Positions 9,305 to 17,759 of a DNA stretch of 64,000 bases are shown here, piece after piece. Position 1 is the first letter of the stretch. Each line of letters begins with the position of its first letter. A program made the position numbers and the translations under genes. Under the pieces are notes generated by a model, which did not search any database, was not told the origin of the DNA, and saw nothing but the letters and a program-made list of their open reading frames with translations. Where the stretch lies: NCBI RefSeq assembly GCF_015350995.1, contig NZ_JADKRW010000004.1:310001-374000 (forward strand), in the 5' to 3' direction. Origin of the DNA: Curtobacterium sp. VKM Ac-1393 (GTDB lineage: Bacteria > Actinomycetota > Actinomycetes > Actinomycetales > Microbacteriaceae).

Positions 9305-10177
9305 TCAGGCGGATCGGCGCCAGTCCGCCAGGAACCGCGCTCCGGCGTCGTCGTGGATCACACCGTCGGGTGCGGTGAGCACCGGGTACGGCGTCGCCGG
9401 CACACCGTCCGCGGGACGGACGTCGACGTGCGCGACCTCGTGGCCGTTCGCGTGCAGCCAGTCGGCCATGGCGTAGTCGCTGCGCGAGTCGCCCATCGTG
9501 CGCCAGGCCGTCGGCAGCTCGCCGTCCTGCGCCAGCAACTCCAGCGACCGCTCGGCGCCCAGGTCCTTGCCGCTCCGGTCGGACTCGACGTCGGTCGAGA
9601 TGATCGTCGGGTCGATCCGCCACTGCACGGCGCCGACGGCGTCTGGTCGGACGTCGTCGAGACGGCGCACCCCGAGGCCGCGGCGCTCGAGGGCCGCCAT
9701 CGCCTTCGCGTCGAACTCCGGCTGCCGGGCCAGGTACGTGGCGTTCGGCACCTCCACCCGCTGCTCGATCGACACCATCGCACGCTTCGTCTCGTCGAAG
9801 AACACCAGGTCGGCGTACTCGCTCCGGACCAGCTCACGCATCTCGTCGGCGTAGTCGCGCGGGAGGGCCAGGTCGTCGGCGACGGTGAGCTCACCCATGC
9901 CGCCCTCGTACTGCGGGCCGATCGAGCACCAGACGGCACCCTTCTCGCACACGGCGTGCACGCGACCGCCCTCGGCCAGGCCGCCGGCGAGCAGCGGGCC
10001 GACGACCTCGCTGCGGATGAACGCGTCGCTGCGGCCCGTGTTGAAGACCACGGGGATGCCCTCGGCGGCGAGGGCGACGAGGTCCGCGATGATGCTCGGG
10101 ATCGCGATGGTGCGGGAGACGGGGCTGGCGATGGGCCCGTCGACGTCGAGCAGGAGACCGAGACGAGGTGCGTTCAC
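9305..10177 (-). CDS. HAD-superfamily hydrolase
   Basis: A 290-residue haloacid-dehalogenase-fold phosphatase. Motif I is LLLDVDGPI near the N-terminus (nucleophile Asp and acid/base Asp), motif II the threonine in FNTGRSD, and motif IV the MGDSRSDYAMAD loop near the C-terminus. The order and the large cap between motifs II and III suggest a Cof/sucrose-phosphatase-like type IIB cap. The substrate, probably a sugar phosphate or phospho-metabolite, cannot be determined. It lies upstream of nothing co-directional closer than the permease, and its start is 12 bp from a short tandem duplication. Confidence 0.8.
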   Translation of the reverse strand: MNAPRLGLLLDVDGPIASPVSRTIAIPSIIADLVALAAEGIPVVFNTGRSDAFIRSEVVGPLLAGGLAEGGRVHAVCEKGAVWCSIGPQYEGGMGELTVADDLALPRDYADEMRELVRSEYADLVFFDETKRAMVSIEQRVEVPNATYLARQPEFDAKAMAALERRGLGVRRLDDVRPDAVGAVQWRIDPTIISTDVESDRSGKDLGAERSLELLAQDGELPTAWRTMGDSRSDYAMADWLHANGHEVAHVDVRPADGVPATPYPVLTAPDGVIHDDAGARFLADWRRSA

Positions 10178-10189
10178 AGCACCATCCTC

Positions 10190-10243
10190 TCAGCCCCGCG
10201 TGACCGTCCTCGCGGTTCAGCCCCGCGTGACCGTCCTCGCGGT
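10190..10243. repeat. Perfect 27-bp tandem duplication at hydrolase 3' end
   Basis: Positions 10190-10216 and 10217-10243 are identical 27-mers (nine codons). The second copy encodes the last residues and stop of the downstream hydrolase on the minus strand; the first repeats those codons and the stop beyond the gene. This is a recent slippage or unequal-exchange duplication without effect on the protein. Confidence 0.9.
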
Positions 10244-11035
10244 GAACTCGTCGAGCACCGCACCGACCGCCACCGGATCGGGCACGTGGCCCTGCCCGGG
10301 GACCTCGAGGTAGTCCGAACCCGGCACCGCCTCGACCACCGCACGGGACGCCTGCCGCATCCACTCGTGGCCATCGCTCCCCGCCGCCACGAGCACCGGC
10401 ACACCGACCGCCGCTGCGACCCGCTCGGGGATCGCGAGACCGTTGAGCACCCGCACGTCACGGCTGAGCACGTGGGCGTCGACGACGAGGGCCCGCCAGA
10501 GCGCCCCCCGCAGTCGCAGCGCCGAGATCTGCCCCATCGGCACCCCGAGCACGTGCGCGAGGAACGCCCGGACGGCCTGGGCACGACGGCCGGCGGCGAC
10601 GTGCTCGTCGAGCAGGTCGGCGAACACGACGTCGTCGGCGTGCGGATCGACCGTGGCACGGTACGGCGGCTCCCACAGCACGGCGCCCTCGAGCGGGACA
10701 CCGGCGGCGAGACCGCGCAGGACCACACCAGCGCCCACGCAGAGACCGAGCGCGGCGACCGGGCCGTCGACGCTCGCGACGACGGCCCCGAGGTCCTCGA
10801 CCTCGCGCTCGATCGCCCACGGGGTCGTGTCACCGCTCGCCCCGCGGCCCCGGCGGTCGTACGTGAGGACACGGAAGCGATCGCGCAGCGCCGTCGTGAG
10901 GCGCTCGACGGTCGGGGTGCCGTGGTGGTCGAACGCTCCACCGACCACGACGAGCGCCGGACCGGTCCCCGTGTCGGACACGGCGATCACCGTGCCGTCG
11001 GCGGAGACGACCGTGCGGTCGACGTGCTGGTCCAT
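10217..11035 (-). CDS. Alpha/beta-fold hydrolase with Cys nucleophile elbow
   Basis: A 272-residue alpha/beta hydrolase. The oxyanion region LVVVGGAFDHHG, the YDRRGRGAS strand and the nucleophile elbow GLCVGAG (Cys99) are visible, with GQGHVPDP near the C-terminus supplying the histidine. The usual Ser of GxSxG is replaced by Cys, as in dienelactone hydrolases and some other clades, so activity may differ from a normal esterase. The substrate is unknown. The gene ends inside the tandem duplication described above. Confidence 0.8.
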   Translation of the reverse strand: MDQHVDRTVVSADGTVIAVSDTGTGPALVVVGGAFDHHGTPTVERLTTALRDRFRVLTYDRRGRGASGDTTPWAIEREVEDLGAVVASVDGPVAALGLCVGAGVVLRGLAAGVPLEGAVLWEPPYRATVDPHADDVVFADLLDEHVAAGRRAQAVRAFLAHVLGVPMGQISALRLRGALWRALVVDAHVLSRDVRVLNGLAIPERVAAAVGVPVLVAAGSDGHEWMRQASRAVVEAVPGSDYLEVPGQGHVPDPVAVGAVLDEFTARTVTRG

Positions 11036-11173
11036 GGGGGCCTTCCGAGGGGGTACGACGGCGCTGCGTCGGGTCCTCGGGAGGGACCAGGCGGGTCGGT
11101 CCTCCGAGCATGACAGCGGAGCGCTCCCACGTCACCACCCGCAACCAGGGGGAGACGACCGGTCCCGCGGCGG

Positions 11174-11423
11174 TCAGCGCCTGCGGTGGATCTCCCTCCG
11201 GTGTCCGGCGCGGACGACGACCACGATCAGCCGGCCGTCGTCGATCAGGTAGAGGACCCGGTAGTCGCCGACACGGACTCTCCACTCCGGGTTGTTCACC
11301 AGCTTGCGCGCCGCAGGGGGTCGTGGTTCCTCAGCGAGGATCGCGAGGACGCCCTCGACGAGCCGTCGAGCCTGCGGTGGGAGCTTCCGGATTGACCGGG
11401 CAGCGTATCGACACTTCGCTCAC
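11174..11423 (-). pseudogene. RelE/ParE-like toxin, frameshifted
   Basis: The frame 11413-11174 encodes about 79 residues with clear RelE-type features: RSIRKLPPQARRLVEG, then WRVRVGDYRVLYLIDD, ending VVVRAGHRREIHRRR. That frame has no start codon before an upstream stop. A natural start, GTGAGCGAA (11423-11415), lies one base out of frame; a single inserted base near GTGTCGATAC would explain it, giving an original start VSEVRYA. No antitoxin gene is adjacent. I read it as a decayed orphan ribonuclease toxin, although a sequencing error or non-standard start cannot be excluded. Confidence 0.6.
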
Positions 11424-11424
11424 C

Positions 11425-11449
11425 TGTACATTCTCGAGCGTTTTGTACA
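11425..11449. promoter_or_regulatory. TGTACA dyad upstream of RelE remnant
   Basis: TGTACA occurs at 11425-11430 and 11444-11449, flanking CTCGAG (11433-11438). This symmetric arrangement directly before the toxin remnant resembles a toxin-antitoxin operator. It also sits just downstream of ogt on the minus strand. Function is inferred. Confidence 0.35.
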
Positions 11450-11451
11450 AG

Positions 11452-11964
11452 TCAGACGAGTGCCGTGGTGCCCACCGACTCTCGTTCGAGCAACGACCGC
11501 TTCACGTCGAGCCCCCACGCGAAGCCCCCGAGCGTGCCGTCCGACCGCAGCACCCGATGGCACGGCACGAACAGTGCGGGAGCGTTCCGCGCACACACGC
11601 TGGCGGCGGCCCGCACGGCGTCCGGCCGACCCATCGCGCCCGCGAACTCGGTGTAGGTCAGGGTGCCGCCGGCAGGGATGCGCCGGAGCTGTCGCCACCC
11701 CTCGGTGAACAGGTCGGTGCCGAACTGCCGAACCGGTACCTGCATGGCGTGCTCGACCTCGCCCGCGTAGAAGGCGTCGACGGCATCGGCGGAGGCGACC
11801 GTGCCGTCGACGACCCGTGTGGGCCGGTACCGCTCGGCGAGCCGGCCGAGGATCCGCTCGACGGAGTCGGTCCACCCCGAGGCGAGGACCCGCCCCTCGG
11901 TGTCCTCGAGCACGGTGAAGGCCCCGTCGGGGGTGTCCAGGGTCTGGATGGTTGCGTCGGTCAT
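11452..11964 (-). CDS. ogt: Methylated-DNA--protein-cysteine methyltransferase
   Basis: A 170-residue suicide repair enzyme that moves the alkyl group from O6-alkylguanine to its own cysteine. The active-site motif is PCHRV with Cys135, preceded by GRPDAVRAAASVCARN, the DNA-binding helix-turn-helix and Asn hinge region. Its ATG (11964-11962) overlaps the stop of the upstream Ada-AlkA gene in an ATGA, so the two form a translationally coupled alkylation-repair operon. Confidence 0.93.
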   Translation of the reverse strand: MTDATIQTLDTPDGAFTVLEDTEGRVLASGWTDSVERILGRLAERYRPTRVVDGTVASADAVDAFYAGEVEHAMQVPVRQFGTDLFTEGWRQLRRIPAGGTLTYTEFAGAMGRPDAVRAAASVCARNAPALFVPCHRVLRSDGTLGGFAWGLDVKRSLLERESVGTTALV

Positions 11965-13541
11965 CGGTCGTCCTTCCGGGAGTCCAGGGGTGCACGGTGC
12001 GCACGGGCGCCGGCGGTCGTCGCGATCGCGCGGTCGATGATCGGTCGCCAGCAGTGCATCGTCAGGTAGCTCCGCCAGGGCGCCACCTGCTCCGACCATA
12101 GGGAGAGCTCGCGCGCCGTACCGGGCAACCCGAGTTCCTGTGCACCGTTCCGCACGGCGAGGTCGCTGTGGAGGAACACGTCGGGGTGGTGCCGGACCCG
12201 GAGCGCCACGTAGTCCGCGGTCCACGGCCCGATGCCCTTCACCGCCAGCAACCGAGCCCGCAGCTCGTCGAGGGACTGCCCGCCGTCGACCACGAGCGAC
12301 CCGTCGGCGAGCGCCGCGGCGACCCGCAGGATCGTGTCGACACGGGCGGCCGGCCCGCGCAGCACCTCGTGGCCGCGGGCGGCGATGGCCTCGGCGGAGG
12401 GGAACAGCAAGCCGTCGGGCAGGATCGCGGACGGCACGGCGGCACCGAGTGCCGCCACGAGCCGTGTCTGCGCCGTCCGGGCCGCGGCGACGGAGACCTG
12501 CTGCCCGATCAGGGTGCGGAAGACGATCTCGTGCGCGTCGACCGCCCCGGGCAGCCGCAGCCCCGGGACCCGTTGCACGGCGGATGCCAGCTCGGGCACG
12601 GAGCCGAGCACCGCGTCGACTGCGACCGGGTCGGCGTCGAGGTCGAAGTACGAGCGGACGCGGGCGACCAGCGTCGGCAGGTCGGACAGGTCGGTGACGC
12701 GCACCCGCAGGTCGATCCCGGTGCCGCGACCAGCGGCCGTCGAGCCGGCGGCCCCTGCAGCCGCGGCCGATGCGCTGAACCAGCCCGGGCCTCCTGGCAG
12801 GTCGAGCAACCGCCCGTAGGACGTGACCCGACCCGAATCGTCCGCACCCACCTGCTCCAGGCCCGGCAGGGCGTGCAGTGCGTGCCAGTCGAGGAGCCCC
12901 TGCGCGTCGAACGGCGGTCGTGCGGGCAGGTGCACGTGCAGTGCGCCGTCCGAGGCCGGCCGGAGCGTCCGGCGGGCGCGCAGTTCGGACGGGGTGACGG
13001 CGAAGACCTCGCGGACGGTCTCGTTGAACTGGCGGACGCTCGCGAACCCGGCGGCGAAGGCGACGTCCGCGATGGGCAGGTCCGACGACGTCAACAGCGT
13101 GCGCGCCGTCTGTGCGCGGTGCGCACGGCTGAGGGCCTTCGGACCGGCGCCGAGCTCGGCCGTCATGATGCGGTTGAGCTGGCGTTCCGAGTACCCGACC
13201 CGCGCGGCGAGCCCGGGGACGCCGTCGCGCTCGACCACGCCGTCGAGGACGAGGCGCATGGCGCGTCCGGCGACGTCCTCGCGCAGGTCCCACTCGGGGC
13301 TGCCGGGGGTCGCCTCGGGCAGGCAGCGCTTGCAGGCGCGGAAGCCGGCGAGGTGCGCTGCGGCGCTCGTGCGGTAGAAGGTGACCCCGGCTTCGCGGGG
13401 CGTGCGTGCCGGGCAGCTGGGCCGGCAGTAGATGCCGGTGGAGTGCACGGCGGTGACGAACTGGCCGTCGAAGCGCGCATCGCGCGAGGCGACGACGCGG
13501 TAGCGCTCGGCGTGCAGCTGGTCGGTTCCGGGGGTGGTCAC
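11961..13541 (-). CDS. alkA: Ada-type activator fused to AlkA 3-methyladenine glycosylase
   Basis: A 526-residue bifunctional protein. The N-terminal zinc domain has GIYCRPSC and FRACKRCLPE, the four cysteines of Ada, one of which accepts methyl from phosphotriesters. An AraC-type HTH follows (AARVGYSERQLNRIM, then ADVAFAAGFASVRQFNETVR). The C-terminal half is AlkA, with the HhH motif VKGIGPWTADYVALR and the catalytic Asp in LHSDLAVR. The GTG start at 13541 places the Ada domain at the N-terminus; upstream in-frame sequence is repeat DNA. It probably senses methylation damage, activates its own operon and excises alkylated bases. Confidence 0.92.
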   Translation of the reverse strand: MTTPGTDQLHAERYRVVASRDARFDGQFVTAVHSTGIYCRPSCPARTPREAGVTFYRTSAAAHLAGFRACKRCLPEATPGSPEWDLREDVAGRAMRLVLDGVVERDGVPGLAARVGYSERQLNRIMTAELGAGPKALSRAHRAQTARTLLTSSDLPIADVAFAAGFASVRQFNETVREVFAVTPSELRARRTLRPASDGALHVHLPARPPFDAQGLLDWHALHALPGLEQVGADDSGRVTSYGRLLDLPGGPGWFSASAAAAGAAGSTAAGRGTGIDLRVRVTDLSDLPTLVARVRSYFDLDADPVAVDAVLGSVPELASAVQRVPGLRLPGAVDAHEIVFRTLIGQQVSVAAARTAQTRLVAALGAAVPSAILPDGLLFPSAEAIAARGHEVLRGPAARVDTILRVAAALADGSLVVDGGQSLDELRARLLAVKGIGPWTADYVALRVRHHPDVFLHSDLAVRNGAQELGLPGTARELSLWSEQVAPWRSYLTMHCWRPIIDRAIATTAGARAHRAPLDSRKDDR

Positions 13542-13945
13542 GGGTCCAGCCTGACACGCACCACCGACGGCGACTGGCGGAAATCGGACGGCGCGGTGCG
13601 CGTGCGCATGGCGGTGTGGCGCGCGTGCGCGTGGCGGCCCGAGGTTCCGAAATCTCGGCATCTCGGGCCTCCGTGGGCCAGCCAGTGGAACCTCGGCGAC
13701 GCACGCACGGCGTGTTGTGGAACCTCGGCACCGCTGCCGAGACACCGGCGGGTCGTCGAGACGCCTCCTTCCGCGCGAGACGCCGCCGGATTCCGCGGCG
13801 TGTCGCGCATCGTGCGGCGTCTCAGCAACACGACGGCGTCTCGGCGACACGACGGCGTTTCAGCAACACGACGGCGTCTCATGACAGCGACGAGACAGCG
13901 ACGACACCTCGGCGACGACCGGGAGGCCCGGCTAGCGTTGGGCAG
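13542..13945. repeat. 404-bp intergenic mosaic of short repeats
   Basis: I see no gene here. The region holds GGAACCTCGGC twice (near 13687 and 13722), an imperfect hairpin built on GAGACGCCGCC and GGCGTGTC (about 13777-13808), and three exact-period 19-bp units at 13823-13841, 13842-13860 and 13861-13879. Units one and three are identical (CAGCAACACGACGGCGTCT); unit two differs at three positions. CCGGGAGGCCCG closes the block at 13919-13930. The promoters of ada-alkA (minus) and the MOSC gene (plus) must lie within or beside it. Confidence 0.8.
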
Positions 13946-14563
13946 GTGACCTCCGGAGACGACGTGGCCGGGTCTGACCACCGGATCGGCTCCGACGGGC
14001 TCGCCGAGCTCGCCGACTCCGCCGACCTGCCGTTCCGGACCGACGTCGAGATCGCACTGCTGCTCGTGTCACGCCGCCACCGCTACGAGGGTCGGCCGGC
14101 CGACGGCGCCCTGCCCGTCCGGACGGACGATCCGGACGAGCTGCGCGACCGCGTCGAGCTGCGCGCAGGACTCGGCATCGTGGGCGACCGGTACTTCGCT
14201 GCGCGGGCGCACGTGCACGCCTCGGTGACGGTGATCGGGCTCGAGGGACTCGAGGACGTCGGACGATCGCTGGACGTGGAGGTCGACCCCGTCGCCACCC
14301 GTCGGAACGTGTTCCTGCGCGGCGCCGACGTCGAGATGCTCCGGGGCGAGCCGTTCTCGCTGCAGGTCCCCGGGAGTGCCGCCGTGCTGTTCCGCGGGTA
14401 CCGGCTCGCCAACCCCTGCGCGTGGATGGACCACGAGGTGGCACCGGGGGCGTTCCGGGCGATGCGCGGACGGGGCGGGGTGCGGTGCGACCCCGAGTCC
14501 GACGGTGTGCTCACGCTCGGACCCGCGGTGCTCCGGACCGTCAGACCCGTGGCGCTCGACTGA
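13946..14563 (+). CDS. MOSC-domain protein
   Basis: A 205-residue protein with MOSC-like features. It contains IVGDRYFAARAHVHASVTVIG, then RRNVFLRGADVEML and NPCAWMDHEVAPGAFRAM with a conserved-type cysteine. MOSC domains bind molybdenum cofactor or sulphur and act in sulphur transfer or reduction of N-hydroxylated substrates. The GTG start at 13946 is chosen to exclude upstream repeat DNA. The exact reaction is not readable. Confidence 0.72.
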   Translation: MTSGDDVAGSDHRIGSDGLAELADSADLPFRTDVEIALLLVSRRHRYEGRPADGALPVRTDDPDELRDRVELRAGLGIVGDRYFAARAHVHASVTVIGLEGLEDVGRSLDVEVDPVATRRNVFLRGADVEMLRGEPFSLQVPGSAAVLFRGYRLANPCAWMDHEVAPGAFRAMRGRGGVRCDPESDGVLTLGPAVLRTVRPVALD

Positions 14564-14613
14564 CCGCGCGCTGCGATCACCGGCTGGGCGTGCCCGCAGG
14601 ACGCAGCGGGTCC

Positions 14614-15267
14614 TCAGCCGCGGATGCGGAAAGCGGACCCTTCGGCCTCGACGGTGATCCCGTCGTACCCCGACACCCGGAACAGCCCGGCCGTGACGTC
14701 CGACTCGTGCGGGCCGACGACGACCGTGGTCGCCCCCGAGGCGATGGCCGACTCGAGGCCGGCGGGGGCGTCCTCGAACGCCACGCAGTCGGTGGCCTCG
14801 ACACCGAGCAGTGCGGCACCGCGCAGGTACCCGTCCGGGTGGGGCTTGCCGTGCTCGACGTCTTCGGAGGGCACGAACGCCGTCGGCATGGTCAGCCCCG
14901 CTGCAGCCATCCGGCCGGCGGCCAGGTCGCGCGGTGCACTCGTCACGAGCGCCACCGGGACCCCGGCGTCGAGGAGCCGGTCGACGAAGGCGGCGGCGCC
15001 GGGGATCTCGAAGATGCCCTCGCTGCTCGCGCTCTCCTCGGCGACCAGTTCGGCGGCGATGCGGAGTTGCTCGTCGCGGTCCAGGTCGGGCAGGAAGTGC
15101 TGGATCGTGCTGATCGCCTGGCGGCCGTGCGAGAAGGCCAGGATCTCGGCCGGGTCGATGCCTCGGTCCTGTCCGAACCGGGTCCAGGTCGCCTCGACCA
15201 CCGCGGTCGAGTCGACGAGGGTCCCGTCCATGTCGAAGAGGACTCCGGACGCCACGATGTCGATCAC
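14614..15267 (-). CDS. HAD phosphatase, beta-phosphoglucomutase-like subfamily
   Basis: A 217-residue HAD hydrolase with a small helical cap. Motif I is LFDMDGTLVDS, motif II VTSAP, motif III the lysine in HGKPHPDGY, and motif IV FEDAPAGLESA. These match sugar-phosphatase members such as YfbT or glycerol-phosphate phosphatases. The exact substrate is unknown. It is transcribed alone, convergent with the MOSC gene. Confidence 0.85.
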   Translation of the reverse strand: MIDIVASGVLFDMDGTLVDSTAVVEATWTRFGQDRGIDPAEILAFSHGRQAISTIQHFLPDLDRDEQLRIAAELVAEESASSEGIFEIPGAAAFVDRLLDAGVPVALVTSAPRDLAAGRMAAAGLTMPTAFVPSEDVEHGKPHPDGYLRGAALLGVEATDCVAFEDAPAGLESAIASGATTVVVGPHESDVTAGLFRVSGYDGITVEAEGSAFRIRG

Positions 15268-15321
15268 GCGCCCGACCCTAGCCGACGCGGTTGACCAGCA
15301 CCGCGACTCGGGCCCGCGTGG

Positions 15322-16071
15322 TCAGCGTGCCCGGACGTACCGGGTCAGCAGCACGTCACCCGCACCGCGCAGCACGTGCACCGGGCGCATCCGTCGCAGC
15401 TCCGGCGAACCGCCGACAGCGATCCGTGGTCCGGCACCGCCCTCGAGCGACGGGTCGATCGTCAGCGTCAGTTCGTCGACGGCGTCCGCGGCGACGAGCG
15501 ACCCGAGGAACGACGGACCGCCCTCGCAGTGGATCGTGCCGAGGCCCCGCGCCACGAGTGCACCGCGGACGAGCGACACGTCGACCGACTCGGGATCGGC
15601 AGCGGAACTGCAGGGCACGACGTCGGCGACGGACGACAACGCGACCCCGGCGTCCGATGCCGCGGCAGCCGCAGAGGTCAGGACGGCCACCCGGACCGGC
15701 GCCTCGGTGAACACCCGCGAAGCAGGATCGAGCGACAGCGACCTGGAGACGATCGCGAACACCGGGTGGTCGGGCATGCCGTGCGCCCGACGCCAGGCCA
15801 CGTCCTCGTCGTGCAGGACCATCGGGCCGTAGCCCTCGTCACGCACGGTGCCCGCAGCCACCAGCACCACGTCAGCCACCCGGCGGAGCAGGTCGAACAC
15901 CCGCAGGTCGTCCGCGCCGCCGAGCGATCCCGACACCCCGGCGGCCGATGCCGAGCCGTCGAGCGTCGCCACGAAGTTCACCCGCAGCCACGGTGCCGTC
16001 GCTCCCGATGTGTACAGGTCGACCAGGTCGTCGTCGGACAGGTCCGCGATCGACGGGGGCAGGAGGTTCAC
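15322..16071 (-). CDS. RibD C-terminal-type pyrimidine/pterin reductase
   Basis: A 249-residue DHFR-fold reductase of the RibD C-terminal family. WLRVNFVATLDGSASAAGVSGSLGG and LGTIHCEGGPSFLGSLV are the NADPH- and substrate-binding signatures. The GTG at 16071 overlaps the upstream gene's TGA by 4 nt, placing it last in an operon with FolE and a FolP2-type protein. It may reduce a pterin or deazaflavin/riboflavin intermediate. Sequence alone does not fix the substrate. Confidence 0.8.
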   Translation of the reverse strand: MNLLPPSIADLSDDDLVDLYTSGATAPWLRVNFVATLDGSASAAGVSGSLGGADDLRVFDLLRRVADVVLVAAGTVRDEGYGPMVLHDEDVAWRRAHGMPDHPVFAIVSRSLSLDPASRVFTEAPVRVAVLTSAAAAASDAGVALSSVADVVPCSSAADPESVDVSLVRGALVARGLGTIHCEGGPSFLGSLVAADAVDELTLTIDPSLEGGAGPRIAVGGSPELRRMRPVHVLRGAGDVLLTRYVRAR

Positions 16072-17003
16072 GTGTTGTGCCGCGCTTCCACCGGTGCACG
16101 CCAGCCGAGCGTGGCCTCGACCATGCGCATCGCATCGACGCTCTCCGCGACGTCGTGCATCCGCACGATCCGCGCACCGAGCATCGCGCTCACGGTCGCG
16201 ACGGCGAGCGACCCCGCCAGGCGTTCGCCCCGCGGGCGCCCGATCGACTCGCCCACGAAGTCCTTGTTCGACACCGCTGCGAGCACCGGGTAGCCGAGCG
16301 CGACGACCTCGGGCAGGCGCCGGGTCATTTCGAGCGTGTGCACGGTGTTCTTGTTGAGGTCGTGGCCCGGGTCGACGATGATCCGCGAATCGGGGATGCC
16401 CGCGGCGAGTGCTCGGTCGACCCGCTCCTGCAGGAACGTCACGACCGACGAGGTCACGTCGTCGTACCGGGGCGGCTCGGGCAGCCGCTGGCGGGGTGGG
16501 GCGGTGGAGTGGGTGATGACGATCGTGGCCGCGGAGTCCGCTACGACCGCGGCCATCCGCGGGTCGCTCAGCCCCGTGGTGTCGTTGACGACGCTCGCCC
16601 CGGCCGCGATCGCCGCCGCGGCGACCTCGGGGCGGAACGTGTCGACGCTGATGACGACGTCGGACTGCTGCGCGAGCTGCTCGACGACGGGCACGACGCG
16701 GTCGATCTCGTCGGCGGCGGGCAGCTCCGGGCCGGGGGCGAACTTCACGCCGCCGATGTCGACCCAGTCGGCGCCCTGTTCGGCAGCCCGGACGGCAGCG
16801 GCGACGGCGCGGTCGAGTTCGAAGGTGGCCCCGCGGTCGTGGAAGGAGTCCGGAGTGCGGTTCACGATCGCCATCACGGCGATGCGGTGGTCGAAGTCGA
16901 AGGTGCGGCGCCCGATGGCGCGGATCGGGTGGCGCAGGTCCGGCACGACCCAGCTGGGTCCGGCCGTGTCCGGCGCGCCCCCGACGTCCGGGAGGCCCGT
17001 CAT
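16068..17003 (-). CDS. folP2: Dihydropteroate synthase-like protein, FolP2 type
   Basis: A 311-residue TIM-barrel protein of the dihydropteroate synthase family. It has AIVNRTPDSFHDRG and NDTTGL, but the usual DIGGESTRPG loop is replaced by DIGGVKFAPGPE. This resembles mycobacterial FolP2, which is reported not to have normal dihydropteroate synthase activity. It overlaps FolE upstream and the RibD-C reductase downstream by 4 nt each, so the three proteins probably work on a shared pterin product. Whether it makes folate or something else is open. Confidence 0.82.
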   Translation of the reverse strand: MTGLPDVGGAPDTAGPSWVVPDLRHPIRAIGRRTFDFDHRIAVMAIVNRTPDSFHDRGATFELDRAVAAAVRAAEQGADWVDIGGVKFAPGPELPAADEIDRVVPVVEQLAQQSDVVISVDTFRPEVAAAAIAAGASVVNDTTGLSDPRMAAVVADSAATIVITHSTAPPRQRLPEPPRYDDVTSSVVTFLQERVDRALAAGIPDSRIIVDPGHDLNKNTVHTLEMTRRLPEVVALGYPVLAAVSNKDFVGESIGRPRGERLAGSLAVATVSAMLGARIVRMHDVAESVDAMRMVEATLGWRAPVEARHNT

Positions 17004-17611
17004 GCGTCCGCCCCGTCGCTCGCCGGGGCTGCGGGGTCCGTCGCCCGCCCCGCGCCGATGAGCGCGATCGCCTCGGCCCGTCCCGCGGCGTCGGCCAGCG
17101 TGCCGTTCGCCGCGACCGTGACGGTCGTCGACCCGGTCTGGCGCTCCCCACGGGTCGTGACGCACTGGTGCTGCGCGTCGAGGACGACGAGGACCCCCTC
17201 GGCACCGAGCCCCTCGGCGATCGTCGCGGCGACCTGTTCGCCCAGCCGCTCCTGCAGCTGCGGGCGGGAGGCCACGGCGTCGAGCACACGGGCGAGGGTG
17301 CCGAGTCCGATCAGCCGGTCGCCCGGCGCGTAGGCCAGGTGCGCGACCCCGAGGAACGGCAGCAGGTGGTGTTCGCAGACGGACCGGAACTTCACGTCGC
17401 GGACGATGACGAGCCGGCCGCGCTCGCCGTCCTCGGCGTGTACCGTGCCGTCGCGGGCGATGGCGACGGCGTCCGTGCCGATGCCGGAGAAGAACTCGGC
17501 GTACGAGTCGGCGACCCGAGCGGGGGTGCGTTCGAGTTCGGGGCGGTCGGGGTCCTCGCCGATGCCGAGCAGGAGTTCGCGCACGGCGGCCTCGACGCGG
17601 GCACGGTCCAT
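17000..17611 (-). CDS. folE: GTP cyclohydrolase I
   Basis: A 203-residue enzyme converting GTP to dihydroneopterin triphosphate, the first pterin step. Zinc ligands are visible in SVCEHHLLPF and in QHQCVTTRG. ATG 17611 (MDRARVEAAVRELL) is chosen because GGTGA lies 8 nt upstream and the family begins here; GTGs at 17623 or 17638 would add 4 or 9 residues. Its stop overlaps the next ATG in ATGA. It heads a three-gene pterin operon divergent from a purine permease. Confidence 0.9.
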   Translation of the reverse strand: MDRARVEAAVRELLLGIGEDPDRPELERTPARVADSYAEFFSGIGTDAVAIARDGTVHAEDGERGRLVIVRDVKFRSVCEHHLLPFLGVAHLAYAPGDRLIGLGTLARVLDAVASRPQLQERLGEQVAATIAEGLGAEGVLVVLDAQHQCVTTRGERQTGSTTVTVAANGTLADAAGRAEAIALIGAGRATDPAAPASDGADA

Positions 17612-17759
17612 GCGTGACGTCACCCGACCATCCAACACCAGCCATGGCCGGAGAACGCGAGCGGACGCCCAGCGCGAGGTGCGCGACCGGCGCGGAACGG
17701 GCCTCCAGGCCGCCGCAACCTGTGAGACCCGTGTGACACGCTCGAAACCCAGCGTCCTT

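Noticed and set aside
13823-13879. Three 19-bp repeats as a CRISPR array
   Set aside because: Units are directly adjacent without spacers, and no cas genes are present.
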